Assembly: GCA_023399675.1 (NCBI GenBank)
Contig: JAEWOM010000136.1
Location: forward strand, 1 to 10,511
Source: Bacteroidota bacterium
GTDB lineage: Bacteria > Bacteroidota > Bacteroidia > Flavobacteriales > Weeksellaceae
Direction: 5' to 3'
Length of the DNA stretch: 10,511 nt
Numbering within the stretch: position 1 is the stretch's first letter; every line of letters starts with the position of its first letter. The translations under genes were made by a program, and so were the position numbers. Under the pieces are notes generated by a model. That model was not told the DNA's origin. It searched no databases and saw nothing but the letters and a program-made list of their open reading frames with translations. This document shows positions 1 through 6,893 of this stretch, piece after piece.

Positions 1-523
1 TGGTAGCAGCTTTATCCCAATCTACAGATCCTGTTGCATAAATGTAGCTGACACCAAGAGACGCCCAAGGAGCCAGTTTAAAGGAAACCATCGGCTGGAA
101 ATACATGGATTTCAGCGACATTTTCTGAACCATTTCCCTTCCGCTCCAGTCGTCTGCATACTGAATCGTGCTTCCGTAAGGTGTAGTGAAACTGAAACCT
201 ACAGAAACATTATCAACGATTTTGTAGGCTACCGCTGCATAGATCGGAGTACCGATCGGGTTGTCTGTTTCATACGACTGCAGCGTGTTGGTATTCTGAT
301 AAGTAACACTGGAAAAAGCACCAAATCCACCGGCGGCAATGCTCAGTTTATTCGGAATAAAGGAAATACCTCCAGGATTGAAGAAAGCAATGCTGGCATC
401 TTCAGCGTGCGCACTCGTGTGGGCCATCGCCAGCTGCTTCACGCCCTGCAGCGAAACCCTGAATCCCCCTGCATAGGAAATGAATCCTGAAAGCATCGCA
501 CAGGTAATTAAAACTTTTTTCAT
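1..523 (-). CDS. FadL/OmpP1-type outer-membrane transport protein, N-terminal part (cut by window edge)
   Basis: The reverse strand reads an ATG at 523-521 and stays open to the left edge (174 codons, no stop), so the 3' end lies outside. The product begins MKKVLITCAMLSGFISYAGG, a Sec signal peptide with likely cleavage after SYA. Next comes the family hallmark around residues 20-55: a GGF-x-VSLQG stretch, KQLAMAHTSAH, then DASIAFFNPGGIS. In the FadL/OmpP1/TodX family this N-terminal segment forms the plug (hatch) inside a 14-strand outer-membrane barrel that takes up hydrophobic compounds such as long-chain fatty acids. The remaining visible part has alternating beta-strand patterns (for example NVSVGFSFTTPYGS). 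The substrate cannot be told from the fragment. It is transcribed divergently from ricT across a 244-bp gap with a -7 element at 546-553. Confidence 0.88.
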   Translation of the reverse strand, partial: MKKVLITCAMLSGFISYAGGFRVSLQGVKQLAMAHTSAHAEDASIAFFNPGGISFIPNKLSIAAGGFGAFSSVTYQNTNTLQSYETDNPIGTPIYAAVAYKIVDNVSVGFSFTTPYGSTIQYADDWSGREMVQKMSLKSMYFQPMVSFKLAPWASLGVSYIYATGSVDWDKAAT

Positions 524-545
524 AATTCTTAGATTAATAGAGTTT

Positions 546-553
546 CAAATATA
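546..553 (-). promoter_or_regulatory. Putative -7 element of the FadL-type gene
   Basis: On the minus strand this reads TATATTTG, a full match to the Bacteroidota -7 consensus TAnnTTTG. It predicts a transcript start near 540-541 and a short leader of about 17 nt before the ATG at 523. No convincing TTTG -33 box is found at the usual distance upstream, so the call rests on the -7 element and its position. Confidence 0.45.
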
Positions 554-589
554 ATATTATTTTAAAGACAGATGTTAAGCTTCGTTAAA

Positions 590-601
590 ATTTGCGCAAA
601 T
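590..601. promoter_or_regulatory. Perfect 12-bp palindrome in divergent intergenic region
   Basis: ATTTGCGCAAAT is a perfect inverted repeat without spacer; with one mismatch per arm the symmetry extends to 587-604. It lies between the divergent FadL-type gene and ricT, about 37 bp upstream of the FadL-type -7 element, a position suited to a transcription-factor operator. The rest of the 244-bp gap is AT-rich, and apart from the two -7 elements I see no gene or RNA in it. Confidence 0.35.
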
Positions 602-737
602 ATTCAAAGAATCACTATGTAATAAATAGATAAAGCAAAATAATCACGCCCTCACTGCCAATTTACTTTAATAAATCTTTAAATGAATATAAACAGTACG
701 ATTTTGTCCCGTGAACAGCGGTAAACTAAAAATATCT

Positions 738-745
738 TAAATTTG
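738..745 (+). promoter_or_regulatory. Putative -7 element of the ricT-gldH-PBP operon
   Basis: TAAATTTG matches TAnnTTTG, and the ricT ATG follows 22 bp downstream, giving a predicted leader of about 18 nt. The nearest TTTG upstream (703-706) is 31 bp away, too far for a standard -33 box, so the promoter may be weak or need an activator. Confidence 0.45.
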
Positions 746-767
746 TAGATTAAATATACAGGAATTT

Positions 768-2051
768 ATGAGTTGTGGATGCAAAACATCCGGCGATTCT
801 TCCCATAACTGCGGAACAAAATCCGCTACAGGTTGCGCAAGTGTTGATACTTGTGGTAACAGTTATAAATTGAACGTTTTCGACTGGCTGTCAGGTATAA
901 AGAATCCGGCTGCGCCAACTTCAGATTTGGTGGAAGTGCGGTTTAAAAATGACAGAAAGTGCATTTATAAAAACGTACACAACCTTCCGCTTCATATCGG
1001 AAGCGTTGTTATTGTGGAAGCGTCCCCCGGACATGATATAGGAGTAGTAAGCCTCACCGGAGAACTGGCCGGAATACAGGCAAGAAAAAAAAATCATGAG
1101 GAAAACAGCATTCTGAAGATTTACAGACATGCTACACAGAAGGATATAGAAGTTTGGCAGGATGCAAGAGCGCGGGAAGAGCAGGTAAAAGTAGAATCCC
1201 GCCGCATTGCAAGAGGTCTCGGACTTCAAATGAAGATTACTGATGTGGAATATCAGGGCGATGCAGGCAAAATCACGTTTTACTATACCGCTGAAAGTCG
1301 CGTTGATTTCCGCCAGTTAATAAAAGAATACGCTGCAGCCTTCCGGACTAGAATCGACATGAAGCAGATAGGCTTCCGCCAGGAAGCGGCAAAAATTGGC
1401 GGTATCGGATCATGCGGACGCGAATTATGCTGTTCGTCATGGCTTACCGATTTCCGTTCCGTTAACACCAATGCAGCACGTTATCAGCAACTGAGCATTA
1501 ATCCGGTAAAACTTGCCGGGCAGTGCGGAAAACTGAAATGCTGTCTGAACTATGAACTCGACAGTTATGTGGATGCGCTGTCTGATTTCCCGTCATCCTC
1601 TACGGTTCTTGATACTGAAAAAGGCAGAGCGTTCTGCATTAAAATTGATGTCTTCAAGAAAAAAATGTGGTTCGCCTATAGCGACAACCCCAGTGCGTGG
1701 CATGATCTGAACATTCAGGATGTTAAGAAGATCATTTCTACCAATAAAAGAGGCGAAAAGGCACCGCCGCTCGAAGATTTCCAGAGCACAGAGGTGAACG
1801 TGAAGGCTGTTGACCTCATCCAGGAAAACAACGTCGACCGTTTTGATAAAAAGCGTAAAAACAAATCGAGAAACAACAACAAGCCGAATAACCGAAGAGA
1901 CGACGGACCGAAAAACAGGCAGAATTCAAATAATCAGAAAGGACAGGCACCACGCAAGGAGCAAAGTCCTTCGAACGAAAAGCCTTCCAGAAACGCTCCG
2001 AAAAAGAAATTTAACAAGAAAGCTCCGCCGAAAAATAACAATGAAGCATAA
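768..2051 (+). CDS. ricT: RicT/PSP1-domain protein (iron-sulfur RNA-maturation complex subunit homologue)
   Basis: The 427-aa product belongs to the PSP1/RicT (YaaT) family. In Bacillus subtilis RicT forms the Ric (Y-) complex with RicA and RicF, binds [4Fe-4S] clusters and supports RNase Y-dependent mRNA maturation. Domains: a Cys-rich N-terminal extension (Cys 3, 5, 15, 23, 29), the PSP1 core (about 50-320) and a basic low-complexity tail (about 355-427) rich in Lys, Arg, Asn and Pro. The core has the family Cys signature twice: C216-x4-C221-C222 (GIGSCGRELCC) and C253-x4-C258-C259 (GQCGKLKCC), the expected cluster ligands. The protein is much longer than the roughly 275-aa Bacillus form because of both ends. 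The ATG at 768 fits the -7 element at 738-745. Its stop overlaps the gldH start by 11 bp, implying translational coupling. Family assignment is firm; the role in Bacteroidota, where RicA/RicF partners are not evident here, is inferred. Confidence 0.9.
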   Translation: MSCGCKTSGDSSHNCGTKSATGCASVDTCGNSYKLNVFDWLSGIKNPAAPTSDLVEVRFKNDRKCIYKNVHNLPLHIGSVVIVEASPGHDIGVVSLTGELAGIQARKKNHEENSILKIYRHATQKDIEVWQDARAREEQVKVESRRIARGLGLQMKITDVEYQGDAGKITFYYTAESRVDFRQLIKEYAAAFRTRIDMKQIGFRQEAAKIGGIGSCGRELCCSSWLTDFRSVNTNAARYQQLSINPVKLAGQCGKLKCCLNYELDSYVDALSDFPSSSTVLDTEKGRAFCIKIDVFKKKMWFAYSDNPSAWHDLNIQDVKKIISTNKRGEKAPPLEDFQSTEVNVKAVDLIQENNVDRFDKKRKNKSRNNNKPNNRRDDGPKNRQNSNNQKGQAPRKEQSPSNEKPSRNAPKKKFNKKAPPKNNNEA

Positions 2052-2508
2052 GTTTTGGGCATTTGCGGTAGCATTCACCGCACTGTGCAGCTGCACGAAT
2101 GAAAACGAAAACATTCAGATACAGAATGTTAATAATAGCTGGCAGAAAAATAAACCGGTTAATTTTGAGTTTACAGTAGATGATGCGCAGATACCTAAAA
2201 ATATTATTTTTGTAGTGCGCAATAACAACAGTTATCCCTTCAGTAATGTGCGGTTTTTTGTAACGCAAACTGATCTGGAGACGAAAAAGACCCGGACCGA
2301 TACCGTGAACTTCACCATGGCAAAGCCAAACGGTGAATGGCTCGGAAAAGGCTTTGGAGAAACCAAAGAAATGAACTTTGCTTATCGGAATGATTATAAA
2401 TTTCCGAAAAACGGCAAATATCAGTTCTCCGTTAAACAGGCGATGCGAAGAGATACACTGAAGGGCATTGAAGATTTAGGAATTAAAATAGTAACAAACA
2501 CTCCATAA
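2041..2508 (+). CDS. gldH: Gliding motility lipoprotein GldH
   Basis: The product has 155 aa, the usual GldH length. It opens with MKHKFWAFAVAFTALCSC, a lipoprotein signal peptide with lipobox L15-C16-S17-C18, so Cys18 is the likely lipidated residue; acidic and Asn residues follow directly. The rest is a single beta-rich domain (residues 35-155, with patterns such as VNFEFTVDD and IIFVVRNNNSYPFSNVRFF). GldH is one of the lipoproteins needed for gliding in Flavobacterium johnsoniae; its biochemical role is unknown. Recognition rests on the lipoprotein form, size and the flanking RicT and class A PBP genes, an arrangement known from flavobacteria. The start at 2041 is preferred because it gives a proper signal peptide; the same frame is open further upstream (to 1810) only as a shadow of the ricT tail. 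It overlaps ricT by 11 bp and lies 7 bp before the PBP gene. GldH occurs in non-gliding relatives too, so motility cannot be concluded. Confidence 0.85.
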   Translation: MKHKFWAFAVAFTALCSCTNENENIQIQNVNNSWQKNKPVNFEFTVDDAQIPKNIIFVVRNNNSYPFSNVRFFVTQTDLETKKTRTDTVNFTMAKPNGEWLGKGFGETKEMNFAYRNDYKFPKNGKYQFSVKQAMRRDTLKGIEDLGIKIVTNTP

Positions 2509-2515
2509 TATATCG

Positions 2516-4900
2516 ATGGAAAAAACTCCAAAAAAGGCAAATACAACTTTTCCTTTGCCCCCGAAAAACACAAAACCACGCCGCACAGGCTGGAAAAAGT
2601 GGGTACGACTGATCTGGATCGGAGTCATTGTTGCAGTGCTTGGGCTTTGCGCTCTGTTTTTCTCTGTATCACAGGGATTTCTGGGCGATATGCCGGATGT
2701 GAAGGAACTGGAGAACCCGGATATTTTCGTGGCTTCAGAAATCTATTCATCAGATAATGTACTGCTTGGAAAATTTGAAAAGGAAAAAACACAGCCGGTA
2801 ACATATAAAGAACTGCCTCCGCATTTGGTTTATGCACTGCAGGCCAAGGAAGACGAACGTTTTAAAGAGCACTCCGGAATTGATATTCAGGCAGTTGCAC
2901 GTGCCGTAGTGTTTACCGGAGGAAGAGGTGGTGGATCTACCATCACGCAACAGTTGGCTAAACTGCTGTTTACGGACCGTGTATCACAGAATAAAATTGA
3001 GCGTGTTTTTCAGAAGCTGAAAGAATGGGTTGTAGCGGTAAGCCTTGAAAAAAGATATACCAAAGAAGAAATCATTACGCTGTATTTCAACAAATTCGAT
3101 TTTGTGAATAATGCGAATGGTATTGAAATGGCTTCGCGAATTTACTTCAACAAGAATACAAAAGACCTTACCCTTCCCGAAGCCGCAATGTTTGTCGCAA
3201 TGCTGGAAGCTCCGGTTGCCAATAATCCGTTAAGAAATCCGGAAAGAGCAAAAAGACGCCGTGATCTGGTGCTTGATCAGATGCTGAAAACGCAGTATAT
3301 TGATCAGCAGACTTATCAGCAGGCGGTGGACACCCCGATAAAACTCGATTTCCGACCGGTGAAGGAAATCACCGATGGTTATTCTGCTTATTACAAATTC
3401 TATCTTCGAAAAGAAATAGACGCCTATCTGAAGGAATATGCAAAGAAAACAGGAAAAGAGCTCAATCTGTTCCGCGATGGTCTCAAAATTTTTGTAACGC
3501 TGGATTCTAAAATGCAGAAGTATGCAGAAGAATCGATGAAAGAGCACCTTACAGAGCTTCAGAAAAGTTTTGACCGCGAGCAGCGAGGCAGAAAATCAGC
3601 TCCTTTTTACCTGATTTCCGAAAAGGAAGCCAATAACATCATGATGGCTGCTGTAAAAAGAACGGGCCGCTACAAACAGCTGAAAGCCGCAGGTGTTTCT
3701 GAAGATTCTATTATGCTGGACTTCAACACCCCGACAAAAATGACACGATTTACGTGGCAGGGTGAAGAAGAAGTGGAGATGACGCCTTGGGATTCCATAA
3801 GATACCACAAACAGATTGCACAGGCCGGACTGATGTCCATGGTTCCAGGAACCGGCGAAATAAAAGCATGGGTTGGTGGGATTAATTGGGATCATTTCCA
3901 GTATGACCATATCAAACAGGGAAAAAGACAGGTAGGATCTACCTTCAAGCCTTTTGTTTATGCAACAGCCATCATGAATCTTGGGATGACACCTTGCTCA
4001 CCGGTATCCAATGCTACCTACCGCAAAGGATCCTGGACAGTTCAGGGCTCCGGTGGTTCGCTGCCGTTAAAGGATGCTTTGGCTCATTCCAAAAACCCTG
4101 TGGCAGTTCGTTTGATTGAAATGGCGACACCGAAAAAAGTAATTCAACTGGCGAGAGATTTAGGCGTAACGGAAGAAATTCCGAACGAATACGCAGTGGC
4201 TCTGGGTTCATCAGATATTACCATTTACGAAATGCTTGGTGCTTACAGTACTTTTGCGAACTACGGAAATTACATCAAGCCTGAAATGATCTGGCGTATT
4301 GAAGATGCTAACAACAGGGTGATAAAGGAGGTAAAAAATGAACAGAAGGAGGTGATGAACGAGAAGTATGCTTACACCATGATCGAACTGATGAAAGGTG
4401 TTGCTGAATACGGTACCGCTTCCGGAGAACTGGGAAGAAGAGGAATCAGCAAAGGCGTTGAAATTGCCGGGAAAACAGGAACTACTCAGAATAACTCCGA
4501 CGGTTGGTTCATGGGAATTGTCCCGAACCTTGCTACAGGAGTTTGGGTAGGCTGGGAAGACCGTGCAACACACTTCCGGAGCACTGGTGAAGGTCAGGGT
4601 GCGAAGATGGCACTTCCGATCTGGGCTATTTTCATGAAAAAAGTGTGGGCAGATAAGGAACTCGGCATTACGCCTGACGATAAATTTGTAAAACCATCCG
4701 ACTGGACCAATGGCTGCGACGATTTACGTGGAATGGGCGGCGGTTACGGCGATGATGGTGGCCTGCAAACCCTGGATGAACTGAAAAACCCGGTGATTGT
4801 TGAACCGCAGAATACCGGACCTTCAACAAATCAGGGACGAAAAGAAGAAAATGTTAATGAAGCGATCAATCAGGAAGAGGAAATCGACTTTAACAAATAA
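2516..4900 (+). CDS. Class A penicillin-binding protein 1A (transglycosylase/transpeptidase)
   Basis: The 794-aa bifunctional enzyme polymerises lipid II into glycan strands and cross-links the peptides at the outer face of the inner membrane. A short basic cytoplasmic tail (1-30) is followed by one TM anchor (about 33-54). The GT51 transglycosylase domain (about 75-250) shows EDERFKEHSG at 112-121, with Glu112 as catalytic acid/base, then GGSTITQQLAK at 139-149 and the E-K-R-Y-T-K-E-E-I motif near 178. The transpeptidase domain shows SxxK as STFK (Ser475 nucleophile, Lys478), SxN as SKN (525-527) and KTG at 653-655. All catalytic motifs are intact. The C-terminal tail (about 735-794) is glycine-rich then acidic. 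The ATG at 2516 is 7 bp after gldH, so the gene is the third cistron of the operon and ends at a strong terminator. It is equivalent to mrcA/ponA of other bacteria; I leave the symbol open because naming in Bacteroidota varies. Confidence 0.95.
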   Translation: MEKTPKKANTTFPLPPKNTKPRRTGWKKWVRLIWIGVIVAVLGLCALFFSVSQGFLGDMPDVKELENPDIFVASEIYSSDNVLLGKFEKEKTQPVTYKELPPHLVYALQAKEDERFKEHSGIDIQAVARAVVFTGGRGGGSTITQQLAKLLFTDRVSQNKIERVFQKLKEWVVAVSLEKRYTKEEIITLYFNKFDFVNNANGIEMASRIYFNKNTKDLTLPEAAMFVAMLEAPVANNPLRNPERAKRRRDLVLDQMLKTQYIDQQTYQQAVDTPIKLDFRPVKEITDGYSAYYKFYLRKEIDAYLKEYAKKTGKELNLFRDGLKIFVTLDSKMQKYAEESMKEHLTELQKSFDREQRGRKSAPFYLISEKEANNIMMAAVKRTGRYKQLKAAGVSEDSIMLDFNTPTKMTRFTWQGEEEVEMTPWDSIRYHKQIAQAGLMSMVPGTGEIKAWVGGINWDHFQYDHIKQGKRQVGSTFKPFVYATAIMNLGMTPCSPVSNATYRKGSWTVQGSGGSLPLKDALAHSKNPVAVRLIEMATPKKVIQLARDLGVTEEIPNEYAVALGSSDITIYEMLGAYSTFANYGNYIKPEMIWRIEDANNRVIKEVKNEQKEVMNEKYAYTMIELMKGVAEYGTASGELGRRGISKGVEIAGKTGTTQNNSDGWFMGIVPNLATGVWVGWEDRATHFRSTGEGQGAKMALPIWAIFMKKVWADKELGITPDDKFVKPSDWTNGCDDLRGMGGGYGDDGGLQTLDELKNPVIVEPQNTGPSTNQGRKEENVNEAINQEEEIDFNK

Positions 4901-4912
4901 TAAAATCTGAAC

Positions 4913-4949
4913 AAAAAAAGACTTTTGAAATTTTCAAAGGTCTTTTTTT
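4913..4949. terminator. Bidirectional rho-independent terminator between convergent operons
   Basis: A run of seven A (4913-4919) and GAC starts a hairpin whose other arm ends in GTC and seven T (4943-4949). Positions 4913-4922 pair perfectly with 4940-4949; after a T-G pair, 4924-4929 pair with 4933-4938. This gives 17 pairs around a 3-nt loop (ATT). The T-run on each strand makes it work for both the PBP operon (plus) and the pseudouridine-synthase operon (minus). The minus-strand stop codon at 4950-4948 overlaps the edge of the stem. Confidence 0.9.
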
Positions 4950-5646
4950 ATAGCTGCTCTGCACTTTTCCATAAAGCATCATCGGGAACCGGGGCAATTA
5001 CTTCTAAATCCGCTCTGCTTACAGGATGAACAAACAGAAGTTTACGCGCGTGCAGAGAAATTCCGCCGTCGGCATTCGATCGCGGAGCGCCGTATTTTAA
5101 ATCGCCTTTTATTGGCACACCGATTTTTGCCAGCTGTGCACGAATCTGATGATGCCTGCCTGTTTCCAGATTTATTTCCAGCAACTGGTAATTGTCCAGC
5201 ATTTTCAGCACTTCATAATGCAGGCGTGCTTCTTTTGCACCTTCTGTTGGCCGGATGTACACAATGGCCTTATTATTCTTCTCATTTTTCTGCAGATAAT
5301 GCGTAAGGCTCTGAGATTTGGGAATCATCTCTTTCGGAACAATTGCCCAGTAGGTTTTCGTAATTTCCCGGTTTTTCACCAACTGTGTCAGCCTTGAAAG
5401 CGCCTTAGAGGTTTTCGCGTAAATAACCAGTCCGGAAGTCGGCCGGTCAATTCTGTGGACCAATCCCAGGAAAACATTGCCCATCTTGTTATCGCGAACT
5501 TTCAAAAAATCTTTGATCAGTTCAATCAGAGATAAATCACCTGTTTTATCACCCTGTACAAGTTGCCCCGCCCTTTTATTGATGATCAGCAGATGATTGT
5601 CCTCGTAAACAATCTGTTTTTCTATGGAATGAAAATCTTCCTTCAA
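4948..5646 (-). CDS. RluA-family RNA pseudouridine synthase
   Basis: The 232-aa protein converts a uridine in rRNA or tRNA to pseudouridine. The family motif HRIDRPTSGLVIYAKT is at residues 64-79 with catalytic Asp67. Other hallmarks are the N-terminal V-Y-E-D-N-H-L-L-I-I-N-K (13-24), the ETGRHHQIRAQL motif (161-172) and G-D-x-KYGA (181-187). There is no N-terminal S4 RNA-binding domain, so it resembles the short single-domain RluA/TruC-like branch; the target site cannot be assigned. The start is unusual: no ATG precedes residue 55, an in-frame TAA lies 15 nt upstream, and the only plausible start matching the family N terminus is the TTG at 5646-5644. It is the last gene of the minus-strand series, 50 bp after the small membrane protein gene, and ends in the shared terminator. 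Confidence 0.9.
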   Translation of the reverse strand: MKEDFHSIEKQIVYEDNHLLIINKRAGQLVQGDKTGDLSLIELIKDFLKVRDNKMGNVFLGLVHRIDRPTSGLVIYAKTSKALSRLTQLVKNREITKTYWAIVPKEMIPKSQSLTHYLQKNEKNNKAIVYIRPTEGAKEARLHYEVLKMLDNYQLLEINLETGRHHQIRAQLAKIGVPIKGDLKYGAPRSNADGGISLHARKLLFVHPVSRADLEVIAPVPDDALWKSAEQL

Positions 5647-5657
5647 CTGCAGTTGAA
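5642..5657. repeat. Perfect 16-bp palindrome at the pseudouridine-synthase start
   Basis: TTCAACTGCAGTTGAA is fully self-complementary (8-bp arms, no spacer). The minus-strand TTG start codon at 5646-5644 lies inside it. It could be an operator or an RNA structure around the initiation site, or chance; see findings. Confidence 0.5.
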
Positions 5658-5696
5658 TTTAATTTGAATGAGTGATGTCGGTTACTGATAAAACTG

Positions 5697-6023
5697 TTAA
5701 CGGCGCAGTTTTGGTCTTCCAAAAAAAGACAGAATAACGCCGGCAAGAAGTCCAATCGTTTTCAGCATGGCGAGATTATTAGGCAGAAAAGCGCCCACAA
5801 TACACAGCGCCGCCGCCGCATAGGAAATATACCTGAAAATAGGATTCGGGTAGAGTTGTGTCGACAGAATAAAACTGATACCAATCAGCACATAAAAAAC
5901 CTTATTGTAAAGAATATCGTTTACTTCGGGCGAAAGAACCTGAAACCATCCTATAGCAAGGCAAACGATGGCTGCAATCGCCACAATTCCCTGCAGCATC
6001 TGCATATTCTGTATATTTTTCAT
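5697..6023 (-). CDS. Small four-TM membrane protein of unknown function
   Basis: The 108-aa product has four hydrophobic segments at about 11-30, 40-57, 63-81 and 84-102, short loops and a basic C terminus (GRPKLRR), which should be cytoplasmic by the positive-inside rule. I recognise no catalytic motif or named family. The start ATG at 6023 lies 1 bp after the panB stop, so the gene is almost certainly co-transcribed and probably translationally coupled with panB; the pseudouridine-synthase gene follows after 50 bp. Low charge and helix pairs resemble small DoxX-like or YrdB-like membrane proteins, but nothing seen supports a specific assignment. The tight spacing, codon use like its neighbours and sound coding pattern make it a real gene. 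Confidence 0.75.
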   Translation of the reverse strand: MKNIQNMQMLQGIVAIAAIVCLAIGWFQVLSPEVNDILYNKVFYVLIGISFILSTQLYPNPIFRYISYAAAALCIVGAFLPNNLAMLKTIGLLAGVILSFFGRPKLRR

Positions 6024-6024
6024 T

Positions 6025-6840
6025 TTAGTAACTTTCTTTTTGATTTGGGAAATCGCGGGTTTTTACATCTTTCACATACTGTGAAACCGCACCGGTGATC
6101 TCTGAATAAAGATCCAGATAACGTCTCAAAAATTTTGGTGAAAAATCCTTGTTCATCCCGACCATATCGTGGTACACCAATACCTGTCCGTCGCATTCCG
6201 GACCGGCACCAATACCGATTGTAGGAATGGAAATACTCTCTGAAACCTGCTTTGCGAGCATCGCCGGAATTTTTTCGAGCACGAGTGCAAAGCAGCCGAG
6301 GTCTTCAAGCAGACGCGCATCGGCAATCAGCTTTTCTGCTTCTTCTTCCTCTTTCGCCCGAACTTTATAGGTTCCGAACTGATAAATTGACTGGGGAGTG
6401 AGTCCCAGATGCCCCATCACCGGAATTCCTGCGTTTACAATTTTTTCAATCGATTTCTTTACTTCACTTCCACCTTCCAGTTTAATGGCATGCGCCTCAG
6501 ATTCCTTCATAATCCGCACTGCAGATTCCAGTGCTTTTTGGGAATTACTCTGATACGTTCCGAAAGGAAGATCAACCACAACAAGCGCTCTTTCTACACC
6601 GCGCGTAACGCACTGTGCGTGGTAAATCATCTGATCAAGCGTGATAGGAAGCGTCGTTTCAAATCCAGCCATCACATTTGCTGCAGAGTCCCCGACAAGA
6701 ATGGCGTCAATACCACCGGCATCAACCATTTTTGCTGTAGTAAAATCATAGGCGGTGAGCATGGTGATCTTTTCGCCGTCAAACTTCATTTTGCGCAGCG
6801 TTTCGGTGGTTACTTTTTTTATTTCAGAATGAACGGACAT
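6025..6840 (-). CDS. panB: 3-methyl-2-oxobutanoate hydroxymethyltransferase PanB
   Basis: PanB catalyses the first committed step of pantothenate (and so coenzyme A) synthesis: it transfers a hydroxymethyl group from 5,10-methylene-tetrahydrofolate to alpha-ketoisovalerate, giving ketopantoate, in the cytoplasm. The 271-aa length is normal. Family motifs are complete: [13 protein letters not shown] (28-40), [15 protein letters not shown] (45-59) with metal ligand Asp51, [11 protein letters not shown] (87-97) with Asp90, KLEGG (120-124) with Glu122, GHLGLTPQS (143-151), LEKIP with Glu189, and [20 protein letters not shown] (207-226). The ATG at 6840 gives the expected N terminus. The crp/fnr-type gene ends 53 bp upstream on the same strand, and neither a terminator nor a clear TAnnTTTG promoter is visible in that gap, so read-through from the regulator is plausible. 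No other pan genes are in view. Confidence 0.97.
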   Translation of the reverse strand: MSVHSEIKKVTTETLRKMKFDGEKITMLTAYDFTTAKMVDAGGIDAILVGDSAANVMAGFETTLPITLDQMIYHAQCVTRGVERALVVVDLPFGTYQSNSQKALESAVRIMKESEAHAIKLEGGSEVKKSIEKIVNAGIPVMGHLGLTPQSIYQFGTYKVRAKEEEEAEKLIADARLLEDLGCFALVLEKIPAMLAKQVSESISIPTIGIGAGPECDGQVLVYHDMVGMNKDFSPKFLRRYLDLYSEITGAVSQYVKDVKTRDFPNQKESY

Positions 6841-6893
6841 ACAAAATCGTACTTATAATTGAAAAAAGAATAATCGGAAAAATATAGCGAATA

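Noticed and set aside
1810..2040. Open frame extending gldH upstream, would give a 232-aa protein
   Set aside because: It overlaps the basic low-complexity tail of ricT in another frame; the ATG at 2041 gives a clean lipoprotein signal peptide and normal GldH length.
4211..4573. 120-codon open frame on the minus strand within the PBP gene
   Set aside because: Antisense to the transpeptidase domain including the KTG motif, with no independent start signal; a shadow frame.
6409..6858. 149-codon open frame on the plus strand opposite panB
   Set aside because: Complement of an intact, well-conserved panB; no recognisable protein family.
6841..6893. Separate promoter for panB
   Set aside because: The closest sequence (TACGATTTTG on the minus strand) has two extra bases compared with TAnnTTTG, and no -33 box fits, so I do not call it.
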